A stretch of 64,000 nucleotides of DNA from NCBI RefSeq assembly GCF_003992055.1, contig NZ_RQVD01000002.1:1-64000 (forward strand). Direction: 5' to 3'. The notes beneath the pieces are model-generated. The model did no database searches. It saw only the letters and a program-made list of their open reading frames with translations, and had not been told where the DNA came from. Position numbers and translations under genes: made by a program. Within the stretch, counting starts at the first letter, position 1. Every line of letters begins with the position of its first letter. Below are positions 16,770 through 25,218 of this stretch, piece after piece. Source of the stretch: Veillonella sp. CHU740 (GTDB lineage: Bacteria > Bacillota > Negativicutes > Veillonellales > Veillonellaceae).

Positions 16770-17003
16770 ATGGTAAGACTACAAAAACAATATGAAACAG
16801 TGAATACCGTAAAATATAATTATTATCCCAATAATGGAACAGATTATGGGACATTTTCAGTAGATAAAACAACTCTCAACTTTACGGTTGAATGCTTAGA
16901 TCCAATCTATCCGGAATTATTTTTTTTCAAAGCTTTAATAAAAGTCAAAGAAATGATTGCAAATAATGATTGCAAGGATGAAGCAAGCATTATATGGTAT
17001 TGA
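16770..17003 (+). CDS. Small hypothetical protein (NNGTDYGTFSVDK type)
   Basis: A 77-residue protein with a strand-rich first half (YNYYPNNGTDYGTFSVDKTT) and a helix near the end (FKALIKVKEMIANND) closing with ASIIWY. It resembles a family of short orphan proteins scattered in gut Firmicutes, recalled from the pattern x-G-x-x-DYG-x-x-x-x-D and the terminal W-Y; I know no function. The ribosome site is weak (AAGG, 11 bases before ATG). Very AT-rich codon use, like the rest of the island. Confidence 0.5.
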   Translation: MVRLQKQYETVNTVKYNYYPNNGTDYGTFSVDKTTLNFTVECLDPIYPELFFFKALIKVKEMIANNDCKDEASIIWY

Positions 17004-17067
17004 TTAATTTAACTTGAAGTTTTATTGATAAGAATTATATCGGGTATTTTCAGCATAATTTATTTAA

Positions 17068-17202
17068 AGAGCTTTACAAATTACTAATATTTTTAGTAGA
17101 ATAGGTATAAGAACTTCTCGAGGTAGAAAATTTGTGGCCTCTACACAACTAGAAATAGGATTGAGATGTGGGGTAAGCGACACCCACCGAGAAGTAGAAT
17201 AA
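17068..17202 (+). pseudogene. Remnant open frame, possible gene 3' end
   Basis: Forty-four codons are open between two stops with no plausible start. The peptide includes RTSRGRKFVASTQLEIGLRC and ends THREVE. The stop codon abuts the terminator hairpin exactly as the stop of the 15885 gene does at copy 2, which suggests the 3' end of a lost gene. No family recognised. Confidence 0.35.
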
Positions 17203-17300
17203 CCACCTACATAAGTAGGTGGTTTTTTATGTATTAAGACATAGTAGCTGAAAAGGGGCACACATATGGGTTACCTATTCTAAATTAGTTTATCAATATG
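17203..17300 (+). repeat. Repeat with terminator hairpin, copy 3
   Basis: The hairpin CCACCTAC, loop ATAA, GTAGGTGG plus six T is a variant of copies 1 and 2 with a matching stem change. The following ATGTATTAAGACATAGTA and the later TATCAATATG match the copy at 16080-16176. The two long copies are about 1.1 kb apart in direct orientation, bracketing the genes at 16333-17003. Confidence 0.72.
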
Positions 17301-17357
17301 ATATGATGTAAATATAGATAAAGATCAGTGAGAAATTAGGAAGTTTTTAATAGATGA

Positions 17358-17459
17358 TTTTATGAAAGTATTATATATTGTGATGAATACTTAAAGTCAC
17401 GAAATATAGATTGGAGAGTTGAACCTACATTTGAAGATAGTTTCCAATTATTTCCGTAA
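17358..17459 (+). pseudogene. Remnant open frame with conserved-looking C-terminus
   Basis: Thirty-three codons are open with no start; the peptide contains YCDEYLKSRNIDW and ends RVEPTFEDSFQLFP. The non-random composition suggests the tail of a former protein. No family recognised. Confidence 0.35.
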
Positions 17460-17531
17460 ATGTTATAAAAAATAACTGAACTATCTATCTTTTACATATT
17501 CTAATTTTATATTTTTAGCAGGTGATGTAGT

Positions 17532-18122
17532 ATGCGCAAAGCATGTGTATGGTTTTTAATAATTGTGGCGATAATAGGTCCACTCTATCTATATATTAAT
17601 ATTCATCGGTATATGGATATAAAAACGTTTTTTCGATATGAGATAACCTATTTCTATGAATTAAGAGATTACTTTAATAATCTTACTATAGAAAACAAGA
17701 TGTATAGGTATATTGTAAAAGGTGATTATTTATATACGTATGGAGTATCAGGATATACAAAGATAAAATTAGGGTTAGGTATACATATTATTAAAGTCTT
17801 AAATGTGGAATATGAAAAAAATTATATTGCTGATGTAGAAGGAAGAGGTTCATTTTATTCAAGTATTGAGGACCTGAGATATGGGTATTTAGATAATATT
17901 ATTTTTTTTACAAATTTTGAAGATATGGATGATGAAGATCTAGATACCTTTTATTTGTTGTATAAAGAAGTGAAGGATGTTGAAGAACATTTATCGATTA
18001 TAGAAAAATACCCTTATGGTTACAAGGATGGAAAAAAAGTAACACAAGGTCTCCGGGAATTAAATAATTCTTTAGTTAAAGAATATAGGAAAAGGAATGG
18101 AGAAATAAAGGAGACCAATTAA
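17532..18122 (+). CDS. Hypothetical membrane-anchored protein
   Basis: A 196-residue protein with one N-terminal hydrophobic helix (about residues 5-23, VWFLIIVAIIGPLYLYI) and a soluble remainder rich in Tyr, Asp and Lys (for example FEDMDDEDLDTFYLLYKEV). AGGTGATG precedes the start. It ends just before a broken endonuclease toxin tail that is in another frame and overlaps its last codons. I do not recognise a family; an immunity or secretion-accessory role is possible from context only. Confidence 0.55.
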   Translation: MRKACVWFLIIVAIIGPLYLYINIHRYMDIKTFFRYEITYFYELRDYFNNLTIENKMYRYIVKGDYLYTYGVSGYTKIKLGLGIHIIKVLNVEYEKNYIADVEGRGSFYSSIEDLRYGYLDNIIFFTNFEDMDDEDLDTFYLLYKEVKDVEEHLSIIEKYPYGYKDGKKVTQGLRELNNSLVKEYRKRNGEIKETN

Positions 18123-18412
18123 ATGCAGATGATGACCGATTGCTAGGTAATGAAGGTGGATATCTGATAGCTCGAATCTTTGGTGGCTCAGGAGAATTAG
18201 ATAATCTAGTTGCTATGGATAAGATTGTGAATACTAGTAAATACAAAAAAGTAGAAAATCAATGGCAAAAAGCATTGAAAGAAGGAAAGGAAGTGCAAGT
18301 AACGATAGATATAGTATATGATGGAGCAAATAAAAGACCAAAAAAATTTAATATAAATTATGTTATTGATAAAGAAAAAGGGACAGAAAGCTTTTTAAAT
18401 GGAGGCTCATAA
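18089..18412 (+). pseudogene. Truncated Endonuclea_NS_2-type toxin C-terminal domain
   Basis: The open frame from 18089 to 18412 encodes a peptide closely resembling the DNA/RNA non-specific endonuclease domain at the end of YeeF-type and other polymorphic toxins: NADDDRLLGNEGGYLIAR, FGGSGELDNLVAMD, a W-x-x-ALKEGK turn and a VTIDIVYDGANKRP strand pair. The family's first half and any secretion or trafficking region are missing, and no proper start exists (first in-frame candidate TTG at 18140, no ribosome site). The family's catalytic-region motif GGHLIA reads GGYLIA, so the His is lost. It overlaps the 18412 gene by one base, the usual toxin-immunity layout. Most likely an inactive remnant. 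Confidence 0.65.
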
Positions 18413-19956
18413 TGTTTGCAGAAGAAAAAAAGTTGCTGATGGAAAAAAAATTAATACAGGCAACTAGAGAACTAGGCGATACATGTATCCCTGGCAATTG
18501 GTCAAAGATATTAGTTTATGCTGAAGTAAGCTCAATATCATATACGAGCAGTTTTATAGTCGTATATAATGATGATTCTTTTATAGTTGAAAATGATTTA
18601 TTTATAATTTCTAACTATACTAGAAAAAACATTTCAGATTTAGGGCTAAAATTAGGAGAAATAGCACACAGTGCTTATAGTAGTATAGCGAATGAAGAGG
18701 ATTATCTTTTGGAGTTTGTTGAGTTAGAACTGGACTCTGATGGAAACAGTCAAATATATTATCATGAACTTCCACTAGAGTATGAATATTTCTCTACACC
18801 AAGAGTAATCTGGCAGTATAGAAAGATAGGGTATAAATGTCGTGTTTTTTGGGACTATGAAGCATCTAGTTTGGTGAAGAAACAAAATATCACACCAGAA
18901 AAAGTGCTCAAGAATAGGATTAAATCTATTGATTTAGTTGATATTTTGAATAATATAATAAAGAAAAAGCCTCTTTATTTAAGAGATTTTATTTCTAAGG
19001 AATGTAAAAACATGTATTTTCATTTGGATACAATTGGCAATAAGGAAAGATTAAATATCTATATTGAGTATGCGGATAATACATGGATTAAAGAACGAAA
19101 TATACAATCAAAATTTGCTGGTATTAATGATTTTAGAGTGGCAGCTCTTTATTGGGACTGGACTGATGAGTTTAATAGTATGCATACAATTTTAGGAAAA
19201 AAATATACATCCTTAGATTGTATATTTAATATTTCTACTGGTGAACTCTCTTATGTATATGACAATGTCACAGAAGATAATTTTACTGATGAGCTAGCTT
19301 TAGTAGAAGCTTGGGAAAAAAGATATTTCTCCCCAGATGGAGAACCATTGCATACGTATGCAATAGCACCGCACGAGGGATGCATCACAGGGACTATGCA
19401 CATAGACATGTCTCAGTTTATTGAAGAGGAGGTAGAGGAAATGGTTGATGTAGATCCAGCTATAGAATTTACAGGAGAAGATATCCACGATTTAATTCCA
19501 CAATATCTTCAAAATAGTTACGATATTTTGTATTCTATCTTGCCAGGTACATTTCATCGAGTATACCTATATGTAGAGAATGATGGAACCGTATGTCGTC
19601 AACTAGGGTATATCATTGTCGATGGTGAATACCTCACTTTTGAGGAAATGATAGACCGTAACGTAGTTTCTAAGACTACTTATGATGCTACGATGGAACA
19701 AATGGCGTTGTGGTCGAATTATATGCGAAATGCATTTATTGCATGTCACCTTGAACCGTGGACGGTGTTCTCCTATATGTTAGATGAAGAACTGCATATT
19801 TCCAATAACTTTGGTTACGATGTATTAGCAGAACAAGCATATGAGAATGAACTCTTTGACCTATGGTCCTATGAGAAACTAGGCATTAAGAGTCCTAACT
19901 TGCCTGAAGATAAGTTAGCGAATATTGTACCAGAAAATGAATATGCAAAATTTTAA
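18412..19956 (+). CDS. Multi-unit YezG-like (DUF600) putative immunity protein
   Basis: A 514-residue protein apparently built from two or three YezG/DUF600-like units; YezG proteins neutralise YeeF-type nuclease toxins. Unit 1 (about 1-160) has WSKILVYAEV and ends near VIWQYRKIGYK. A middle unit (about 170-310) ends VEAWEKRYFS and is less clear. The last unit (about 350-500) has YDILYSILPGTFHRVYLYVE, then EPWTVFSYMLD, FGYDVLAE and DLWSYEKLGI, the family's closing pattern. Ordinary YezG proteins are near 150 residues, so this is a tandem or fused form. It follows a broken toxin tail with ATGA-like overlap (taATG) and has a terminator behind it. Function is inferred from family and context. 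Confidence 0.6.
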   Translation: MFAEEKKLLMEKKLIQATRELGDTCIPGNWSKILVYAEVSSISYTSSFIVVYNDDSFIVENDLFIISNYTRKNISDLGLKLGEIAHSAYSSIANEEDYLLEFVELELDSDGNSQIYYHELPLEYEYFSTPRVIWQYRKIGYKCRVFWDYEASSLVKKQNITPEKVLKNRIKSIDLVDILNNIIKKKPLYLRDFISKECKNMYFHLDTIGNKERLNIYIEYADNTWIKERNIQSKFAGINDFRVAALYWDWTDEFNSMHTILGKKYTSLDCIFNISTGELSYVYDNVTEDNFTDELALVEAWEKRYFSPDGEPLHTYAIAPHEGCITGTMHIDMSQFIEEEVEEMVDVDPAIEFTGEDIHDLIPQYLQNSYDILYSILPGTFHRVYLYVENDGTVCRQLGYIIVDGEYLTFEEMIDRNVVSKTTYDATMEQMALWSNYMRNAFIACHLEPWTVFSYMLDEELHISNNFGYDVLAEQAYENELFDLWSYEKLGIKSPNLPEDKLANIVPENEYAKF

Positions 19957-19968
19957 TACACAGAATAT

Positions 19969-20003
19969 GCCTATAGAACAATCAGAGGGTCTATAGGCTT
20001 TTA
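19969..20003 (+). terminator. Probable terminator after the immunity gene
   Basis: GCCTATAGA pairs with TCTATAGGC around a 13-base loop and is followed by TTTTAT. It closes the accessory island. Confidence 0.6.
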
Positions 20004-20017
20004 TATTCCCCAGATTC

Positions 20018-20047
20018 TTGTAATATACCTAGAAAGTACGTTATAAT
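20018..20047 (+). promoter_or_regulatory. Promoter of mnmA-lepA-hemW
   Basis: TTGTAA and TATAAT are 18 bases apart, about 95 bases before the mnmA start. The leader between has no recognised regulatory structure. Confidence 0.55.
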
Positions 20048-20140
20048 ATAGTGATATGTATAAGTATAATTTTTTGTTCAATTATACATCTTCAGACTTT
20101 CAATCTGTTTTGATGTATCAATTTGATGGTAGGAGATAAT

Positions 20141-21202
20141 ATGGACAAAGTATATGCAGTAGCTATGAGCGGTGGCGTAGATAGTTCTTTAACCGCTTCA
20201 ATGTTATTAGAACAGGGGTATAAGGTATTTGGTATTACCTTGCGTTTGTGGGTCAGCGACACGGAGGAAGACGAAATTCCCCAAGCTGTGGTGGATGCGA
20301 AGAAGATGTGCGATTTTCTTGGCATTGAACATCATGTAGTAGATGCGAAAGATATTTTCAAAGATAATGTAGTAGATTACTTTATCACGGAATATTCCAA
20401 TGGTCGTACACCGAATCCATGCGTGTTCTGTAATCGCAATATTAAATTCGATTTGCTATTACAGCGTGCCTTATCCTTAGGGGCTACACACATGGTGACA
20501 GGTCATTATGCGCAGGTTATGTACAATGAGGCAGCACAGCGGTATGAATTACATAAAGGTGACGATCCAACAAAGGATCAAAGTTATGTATTGTACACGT
20601 TAACCCAAGATATTTTAAAACATTTAGTCTTTCCTTTGGGGAATCAACCAAAAACGAAAACTCGCGAAATGGCTCATGAAAAAGAATTGCCTGTATGGGA
20701 TAAACCAGATAGCTTAGATATCTGTTTCTTGCCGAATCACAATTACCAAGGGTTCATCGAAAAAACATCGAAATCGAAACCTAAATCAGGGCGTATTGTC
20801 CATGAAAATGGTGAAGTGTTGGGTACGCATAATGGATTATACAATTATACAATTGGACAACGTAAGGGCTTGGGTATTGCCTATGCATACCCTCTCTATG
20901 TTGTGAAATTAGATGGCGAAACAAATGAGGTTATCGTTGGTCCTAATGAAAGTTTATTCTCTCGCACGATGTTGTGTAAAAACTATAACTTCCTAGATGG
21001 AGTTGTGCCCACATCATTGCAAGCGGAAGGTAAGATTCGGTATGCTGCGAAACCATCACCATGTACTGTTACTTTCACAGAGGACGGTACTATGAAAGTT
21101 GAATTTACGGAACCACAACGCGCCATTACACCGGGGCAATCCGTCGTATTCTACGAAGGAAGTCGAGTTCTCGGTGGTGGTGTAATAGATATTGTTTGTT
21201 AG
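20141..21202 (+). CDS. mnmA: tRNA-specific 2-thiouridylase MnmA
   Basis: A 353-residue ATP-dependent enzyme that thiolates U34 of tRNAs for Glu, Gln and Lys. The PP-loop AMSGGVDSS is at residues 7-15, the first catalytic Cys is in [13 protein letters not shown] and the second in DICFLP. GGTAGGAGA precedes the ATG at 20141; an in-frame TTG and ATG upstream overlap that site. It is the first gene of a run with lepA and hemW. MnmM, which finishes the other modification of the same base, is encoded at 46496. Confidence 0.95.
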   Translation: MDKVYAVAMSGGVDSSLTASMLLEQGYKVFGITLRLWVSDTEEDEIPQAVVDAKKMCDFLGIEHHVVDAKDIFKDNVVDYFITEYSNGRTPNPCVFCNRNIKFDLLLQRALSLGATHMVTGHYAQVMYNEAAQRYELHKGDDPTKDQSYVLYTLTQDILKHLVFPLGNQPKTKTREMAHEKELPVWDKPDSLDICFLPNHNYQGFIEKTSKSKPKSGRIVHENGEVLGTHNGLYNYTIGQRKGLGIAYAYPLYVVKLDGETNEVIVGPNESLFSRTMLCKNYNFLDGVVPTSLQAEGKIRYAAKPSPCTVTFTEDGTMKVEFTEPQRAITPGQSVVFYEGSRVLGGGVIDIVC

Positions 21203-21213
21203 AAAGGGAAGTC

Positions 21214-23013
21214 ATGAGTACATCACATATTCGTAATTTTTGTATCATTGCTCATATTGACCATGGTAAGTCCACGCTGGCGGATCGTTTAATCGAAGAA
21301 ACTGGGTCTTTGACGAAACGAGAAATGCAAGCCCAAGTCTTAGACTCTATGGACCTAGAACGGGAACGGGGCATTACGATTAAAGCCCAATCCGTTCGTT
21401 TATTGCACACCGCAAAGGATGGGCAAGAGTACACATTAAATTTAATCGACACACCGGGTCATGTGGACTTCAGTTATGAAGTATCCCGTTCCTTGGCAGC
21501 TTGTGAAGGGGCTTTGTTGGTGGTGGATGCTGCACAAGGTGTAGAGGCGCAAACTTTGGCCAATGTGTATTTAGCATTGGAACATGATTTGGAAATCATT
21601 CCTGTCATTAATAAAATTGATTTGCCAAGCGCAGATCCTGAACGTGTAAAACGTGAAATCGAAGACGTTATCGGCTTAGATGCATCTGACGCAATTTTGG
21701 CCAGTGCTAAGTCTGGCATTGGTATTCAGGATATATTAGAAGCGATTGTAGAAAAAATTCCTGCTCCACCAGATCATTCTGATAAACCAGCACGTGCCTT
21801 AATTTTTGACTCTCGCTTTGACTCCTACAAAGGTGCCATTGCATACGTGCGTGTGCAAGAAGGGTCTTTGAAAGTAAAAGATACCATCCGTATGATGCAC
21901 AGTTCTAAGGATTTTGAGGTCACTGAATTAGGCGTATTTACACCGCATTTATTACCAGTCCAAGAATTACCATGTGGCTCTGTAGGCTGTGTAGCAGCAA
22001 GTATTAAAAACGTTCGTGACTGCCGTGTAGGGGATACCATCACAAAAGCCGATAATCCAGCGGAAGAACCATTACCAGGTTACCGTAAAGCTGTGTCCAT
22101 GGTATATTGTGGTCTTTACCCAACAGATTCCAAAGATTATGAAAACTTACGTGATGCCTTAGAAAAACTAAACCTAAACGATGCTGCTTTAGAATACGAA
22201 GCAGAAACATCCTTGGCATTAGGCTTTGGATTCCGTTGCGGTTTCCTTGGTTTGTTACACATGGACGTTATCCAAGAACGATTGGAACGGGAGTATAATC
22301 TATCCTTGATTACGACGGCTCCAAGTGTAAACTATAAGGTATACAAAACAAATGGGGAAGTCATCGAAGTGGATAACCCTGCCAAATTACCGCCACCAAC
22401 TGAAATTGACTATGTAGAAGAGCCATATGTAAAGGCAACCACTATCGTTCCTAAAGATTATGTAGGGGCCATTATGGAACTTTCACAGGACAAACGTGGG
22501 GAATACATCAGTATGGAATATATTGATGAAAGCCGTGTATCCATCGTGTATCATTTGCCATTAGGGGAAATCATTTACGATTACTTTGATAAATTGAAAT
22601 CTGCTACGAAAGGCTATGCATCCTTGGATTACGAATTGATTGGCTACCAACAATCTCCAATGGTGAAAATGGATATCTTGCTAAATGGAGATCCTGTCGA
22701 TGCCTTGAGTATTATCGTTCACAAAGATCGCGCTCAATTACGTGGCCGTGCCCTCGCTGAGAAATTAAAAGAATTGATTCCTCGTCAAAACTTTGAAATT
22801 CCAATCCAAGCGGCAGTAGGCACAAAAATTGTAGCTCGTGAAACGGTAAAAGCATGGCGTAAAGACGTATTGGCAAAATGTTACGGCGGTGATATTTCCC
22901 GTAAACGTAAATTGCTAGAAAAACAAAAAGAAGGTAAAAAACGGATGAAAGCTGTAGGGTCTGTAGAGATTCCACAAGAGGCATTCATGGCGATTTTGAA
23001 AGTAGAAAACTAA
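21214..23013 (+). CDS. lepA: Elongation factor 4 (LepA)
   Basis: A 599-residue translational GTPase. G motifs are visible: [14 protein letters not shown] (G1), RGIT (G2), DTPGHVDF (G3) and NKIDL (G4), followed by the EF-G-like domains and the LepA-specific C-terminus ending [19 protein letters not shown] at 21214 follows AGAAAGGGAAG. The stop codon overlaps the hemW start codon. lepA-hemW is a widespread pair. Confidence 0.96.
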   Translation: MSTSHIRNFCIIAHIDHGKSTLADRLIEETGSLTKREMQAQVLDSMDLERERGITIKAQSVRLLHTAKDGQEYTLNLIDTPGHVDFSYEVSRSLAACEGALLVVDAAQGVEAQTLANVYLALEHDLEIIPVINKIDLPSADPERVKREIEDVIGLDASDAILASAKSGIGIQDILEAIVEKIPAPPDHSDKPARALIFDSRFDSYKGAIAYVRVQEGSLKVKDTIRMMHSSKDFEVTELGVFTPHLLPVQELPCGSVGCVAASIKNVRDCRVGDTITKADNPAEEPLPGYRKAVSMVYCGLYPTDSKDYENLRDALEKLNLNDAALEYEAETSLALGFGFRCGFLGLLHMDVIQERLEREYNLSLITTAPSVNYKVYKTNGEVIEVDNPAKLPPPTEIDYVEEPYVKATTIVPKDYVGAIMELSQDKRGEYISMEYIDESRVSIVYHLPLGEIIYDYFDKLKSATKGYASLDYELIGYQQSPMVKMDILLNGDPVDALSIIVHKDRAQLRGRALAEKLKELIPRQNFEIPIQAAVGTKIVARETVKAWRKDVLAKCYGGDISRKRKLLEKQKEGKKRMKAVGSVEIPQEAFMAILKVEN

Positions 23014-24173
23014 TGCATACAACTCGTATTCCAGTAGGTCACAGGGGAATGTATATCCACATTCCCTTTTGCCGTCAAAAGTGTACCTACTGTGATTTCC
23101 CTTCGTACCAAGGATTAGAAGACTATTTTGATGTGTACGCCTATGCGTTGCGCCAAGAGATTGAATCTAGTCAGTCCCTGTTAGGAACAGAGCCCTTCGA
23201 TACGATTTACTTCGGCGGTGGAACACCGACGGTGTTGTCCATTAAGGAACTAAGTCGTATATTAGATACGGTGTACAAACATTACACTATTAGCAGCGAT
23301 GTGGAAGTTACCATTGAGGCAAACCCTGGTGAAGTAGATACACAATACTTGCGACACTTATATGAGCTTGGCATCAACCGTATCAGTTTTGGTGTGCAAA
23401 CATTTCGTGATGACCATTTGCGTGTATTGCACCGTACTCATACGGCAAAGATGGCACAGCAAGCTGTTCTAGATGCCCATGAGGTAGGCTTCCGCAATAT
23501 TAGTATTGATCAGATTTATGGATTACCGGAACAAACATTGGATGACGTTTCTTATAATCTAGAAGTCATTCAGTCTTTGCCCATAAATCATATCTCTATC
23601 TATGGCCTGCAAGTGGAACCTAGTACTTTATTGCATCGCCAAGTCATGGACCATTCGGTCATATTACCGTCTGAAGATATGTGCGAACAGATGTACGACT
23701 ACCTTATGGAAGGGTTAGAAAAACAGATGTTCGATAGATATGAAGTTGCTAGTTTTGGTAAAGATGGGGCTTTCAGTCGTCATAATATCAAATACTGGCA
23801 TGGTGCTGATTACATCGGCTTTGGTGCCGGTGCCCATTCCTATGTGGGGAATCGGCGCTTTCAGAATACCCCTTACGTGGTGCCTTACATCCATAAGATT
23901 GAAATGGGTGAAAGTCCTTGCATAGAGGAAGAAATCATCACGAGCCCTCGTGACTATGAAGATTTTTGCTTTCTTGCGTTGCGTACGAAGTGGGGGTTAG
24001 AACTTAGTTTGTTTGAAGGTCGATTTAATTTAGACTTTCACAATATATATGGATCTGTTATTGCAGATCTAATGCGTAAACAATTGCTTGTTTATGAAGA
24101 TGATGCTTATCGTCTCACTAAGGAAGGGGCCAAGCACGGCAATTATGTGTTTAGTCAGTTCCTTACGTCCTAA
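23013..24173 (+). CDS. hemW: Haem chaperone HemW (radical SAM)
   Basis: A 386-residue radical-SAM family protein. The cluster motif is CRQKCTYC in MYIHIPFCRQKCTYCDFPSY, followed by YFGGGTPT. The extra downstream Cys and the HemN-like C-terminal domain support HemW, a haem-binding chaperone, rather than the coproporphyrinogen oxidase HemN; older records call it oxygen-independent coproporphyrinogen oxidase. Its start overlaps the lepA stop. A start at Met13 (just before the cluster motif) is also possible. Confidence 0.88.
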   Translation: MHTTRIPVGHRGMYIHIPFCRQKCTYCDFPSYQGLEDYFDVYAYALRQEIESSQSLLGTEPFDTIYFGGGTPTVLSIKELSRILDTVYKHYTISSDVEVTIEANPGEVDTQYLRHLYELGINRISFGVQTFRDDHLRVLHRTHTAKMAQQAVLDAHEVGFRNISIDQIYGLPEQTLDDVSYNLEVIQSLPINHISIYGLQVEPSTLLHRQVMDHSVILPSEDMCEQMYDYLMEGLEKQMFDRYEVASFGKDGAFSRHNIKYWHGADYIGFGAGAHSYVGNRRFQNTPYVVPYIHKIEMGESPCIEEEIITSPRDYEDFCFLALRTKWGLELSLFEGRFNLDFHNIYGSVIADLMRKQLLVYEDDAYRLTKEGAKHGNYVFSQFLTS

Positions 24174-24213
24174 GTAGGAATGTACGCCCATACAGTTAAT
24201 TTAGGAGAGTTTT

Positions 24214-24804
24214 ATGAAAACAGCAGTTATTTTACATGCCTTATTCAGTGAGTTCACATACGAACAAATGGAGGCAATTTTTAGCCTAGCGAAAGAACAT
24301 AATGGAAAGTTCCGTATCGTTCCTACAGGCATTCAAATTTATGATATTACAAAAGAACAAAAAGAATCCATCTTGGAGCACTTACCAGATGGAGTGGTGC
24401 AAGTACAACATAAATCGGTGAACTCCATCGTGGCATGCCGAGGTACAGATGGATGTAGCCATGCCTTTATGGAAACCATTCCGATGGCGACCATGGTAGA
24501 CCAAAAACATTACGGCAAAGATATGCCGAACAAAATTCGCATCGGCATCAGCGGTTGCCCACGATGCTGTGCTGAATCCATGATTAAAGATATCGGTCTA
24601 GTGGGAAAACCAAATGGCTTTACCTTAGTAGCAGGTGGCACAAGCGGCGCCTTGCCTCGAAAAGCAATTACCTTGCTAGAAGGACTATCCCCAGAAGAAG
24701 CAGAACAAAAAATCACGGAGCTCTTAGAATGGTATAGCACTAATGCGAAGCCAAAAGAGAAGTTTGAGCATGTGTTACAACGATTGGGGAATCCATTCGA
24801 GTAG
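24214..24804 (+). CDS. Small sirohaem/4Fe-4S protein (NIR/SIR-like)
   Basis: A 196-residue protein corresponding to one sulphite/nitrite reductase half. After an N-terminal ferredoxin-like part (about 1-65) it has the cofactor motif C-x5-C (Cys75, Cys81 in ACRGTDGC) and C-x3-C (Cys115, Cys119 in SGCPRCC), which bind the coupled sirohaem and 4Fe-4S centre in this superfamily. Full reductases have two such halves and are two to three times longer; this resembles the short group I dissimilatory-reductase-like proteins or small anaerobic assimilatory forms. It sits 40 bases after hemW, possibly co-transcribed. Substrate unknown. Confidence 0.75.
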   Translation: MKTAVILHALFSEFTYEQMEAIFSLAKEHNGKFRIVPTGIQIYDITKEQKESILEHLPDGVVQVQHKSVNSIVACRGTDGCSHAFMETIPMATMVDQKHYGKDMPNKIRIGISGCPRCCAESMIKDIGLVGKPNGFTLVAGGTSGALPRKAITLLEGLSPEEAEQKITELLEWYSTNAKPKEKFEHVLQRLGNPFE

Positions 24805-24854
24805 TCACTTGTGATGCTATGCAATCTTGTGGCTAGTGGTTAACTAAGCAAAGA

Positions 24855-24924
24855 GAAGAGCGCGACATATTCCTCCACAAACTGATCCTACGGTAGGTTT
24901 GTTCCGGAACATGTCGCGCTTTTC
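24855..24924 (+). repeat. 70-bp palindromic element, copy A
   Basis: An imperfect palindrome: outer arms GAAGAGCGCGACAT and ATGTCGCGCTTTTC, an inner TTCC/GGAA, then CAAAC/GTTTG and CCTAC/GTAGG at the tip. An inverted copy with 62 of 70 identical bases is at 26438-26507. It lies in the 414-base gene-free stretch 24805-25218, which otherwise holds a direct repeat and a terminator. Confidence 0.8.
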
Positions 24925-24991
24925 TTATGTTTCTGTGATTTAGGTAATAACGAGTGCCAGAAGATCTGCTACGCATAATGGCATTCCTCAG
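24905..24991 (+). repeat. 87-bp direct repeat, unit 1
   Basis: This unit begins in the 3' arm of palindrome A and runs to CATTCCTCAG. It matches unit 2 at 25016-25102 at 82 of 87 positions. Each unit contains GAGTGCCA followed by TGGCATTC or TGGCGTTC, which could form a small stem. Confidence 0.8.
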
Positions 24992-25015
24992 AGGGGGAAG
25001 GACGTGTTATTTGTT

Positions 25016-25102
25016 CGGAACATATCGCACTTTTCTTATGTTTCTGTGATTTAGGTAATAACGAGTGCCAGGAGATCTGCTACGCTTAATGGCGTTCCTC
25101 AG
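25016..25102 (+). repeat. 87-bp direct repeat, unit 2
   Basis: Second unit, offset by 111 bases from unit 1, with five differences. The 5' arm of the palindrome is not clearly preserved in front of it, so it looks like a partial duplication of the 24855-24991 block. Confidence 0.8.
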
Positions 25103-25126
25103 GAAATTATGAGTACCATAATACAT

Positions 25127-25180
25127 AAAAAGACCAGTACAAGTTACATGCTTGATGTCTTGTACTGGTCTTTTGTATTT
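25127..25180. terminator. Strong bidirectional terminator
   Basis: A perfect 16-base stem (AAAAGACCAGTACAAG with CTTGTACTGGTCTTTT) around a 16-base loop, with T runs on both strands. It can end transcripts from the plus-strand hemW side and from the minus-strand toxin-antitoxin operon. Confidence 0.88.
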
Positions 25181-25218
25181 ATTTTGAATGATGCATTGAA
25201 TAGTATCGAAGAAGTATT

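Larger units (their letters stand above)
17004..17531. other. Gene-poor stretch with gene remnants and a repeat
   Basis: These 528 bases have no intact gene. They hold two short open frames without start codons (17068-17202 and 17358-17459), copy 3 of the repeated terminator element (17203-17300), and otherwise AT-rich sequence. The structure is that of decayed cassettes left between living small genes. Confidence 0.6.

Noticed and set aside
17064-17261. A 65-codon minus-strand open frame
   Set aside because: It covers the terminator repeat and a plus-strand remnant, with no ribosome site.
24905-25102. Could the direct repeats be a CRISPR array?
   Set aside because: Units are 87 bp with a 24-bp gap, only two in number, and no cas genes are present.
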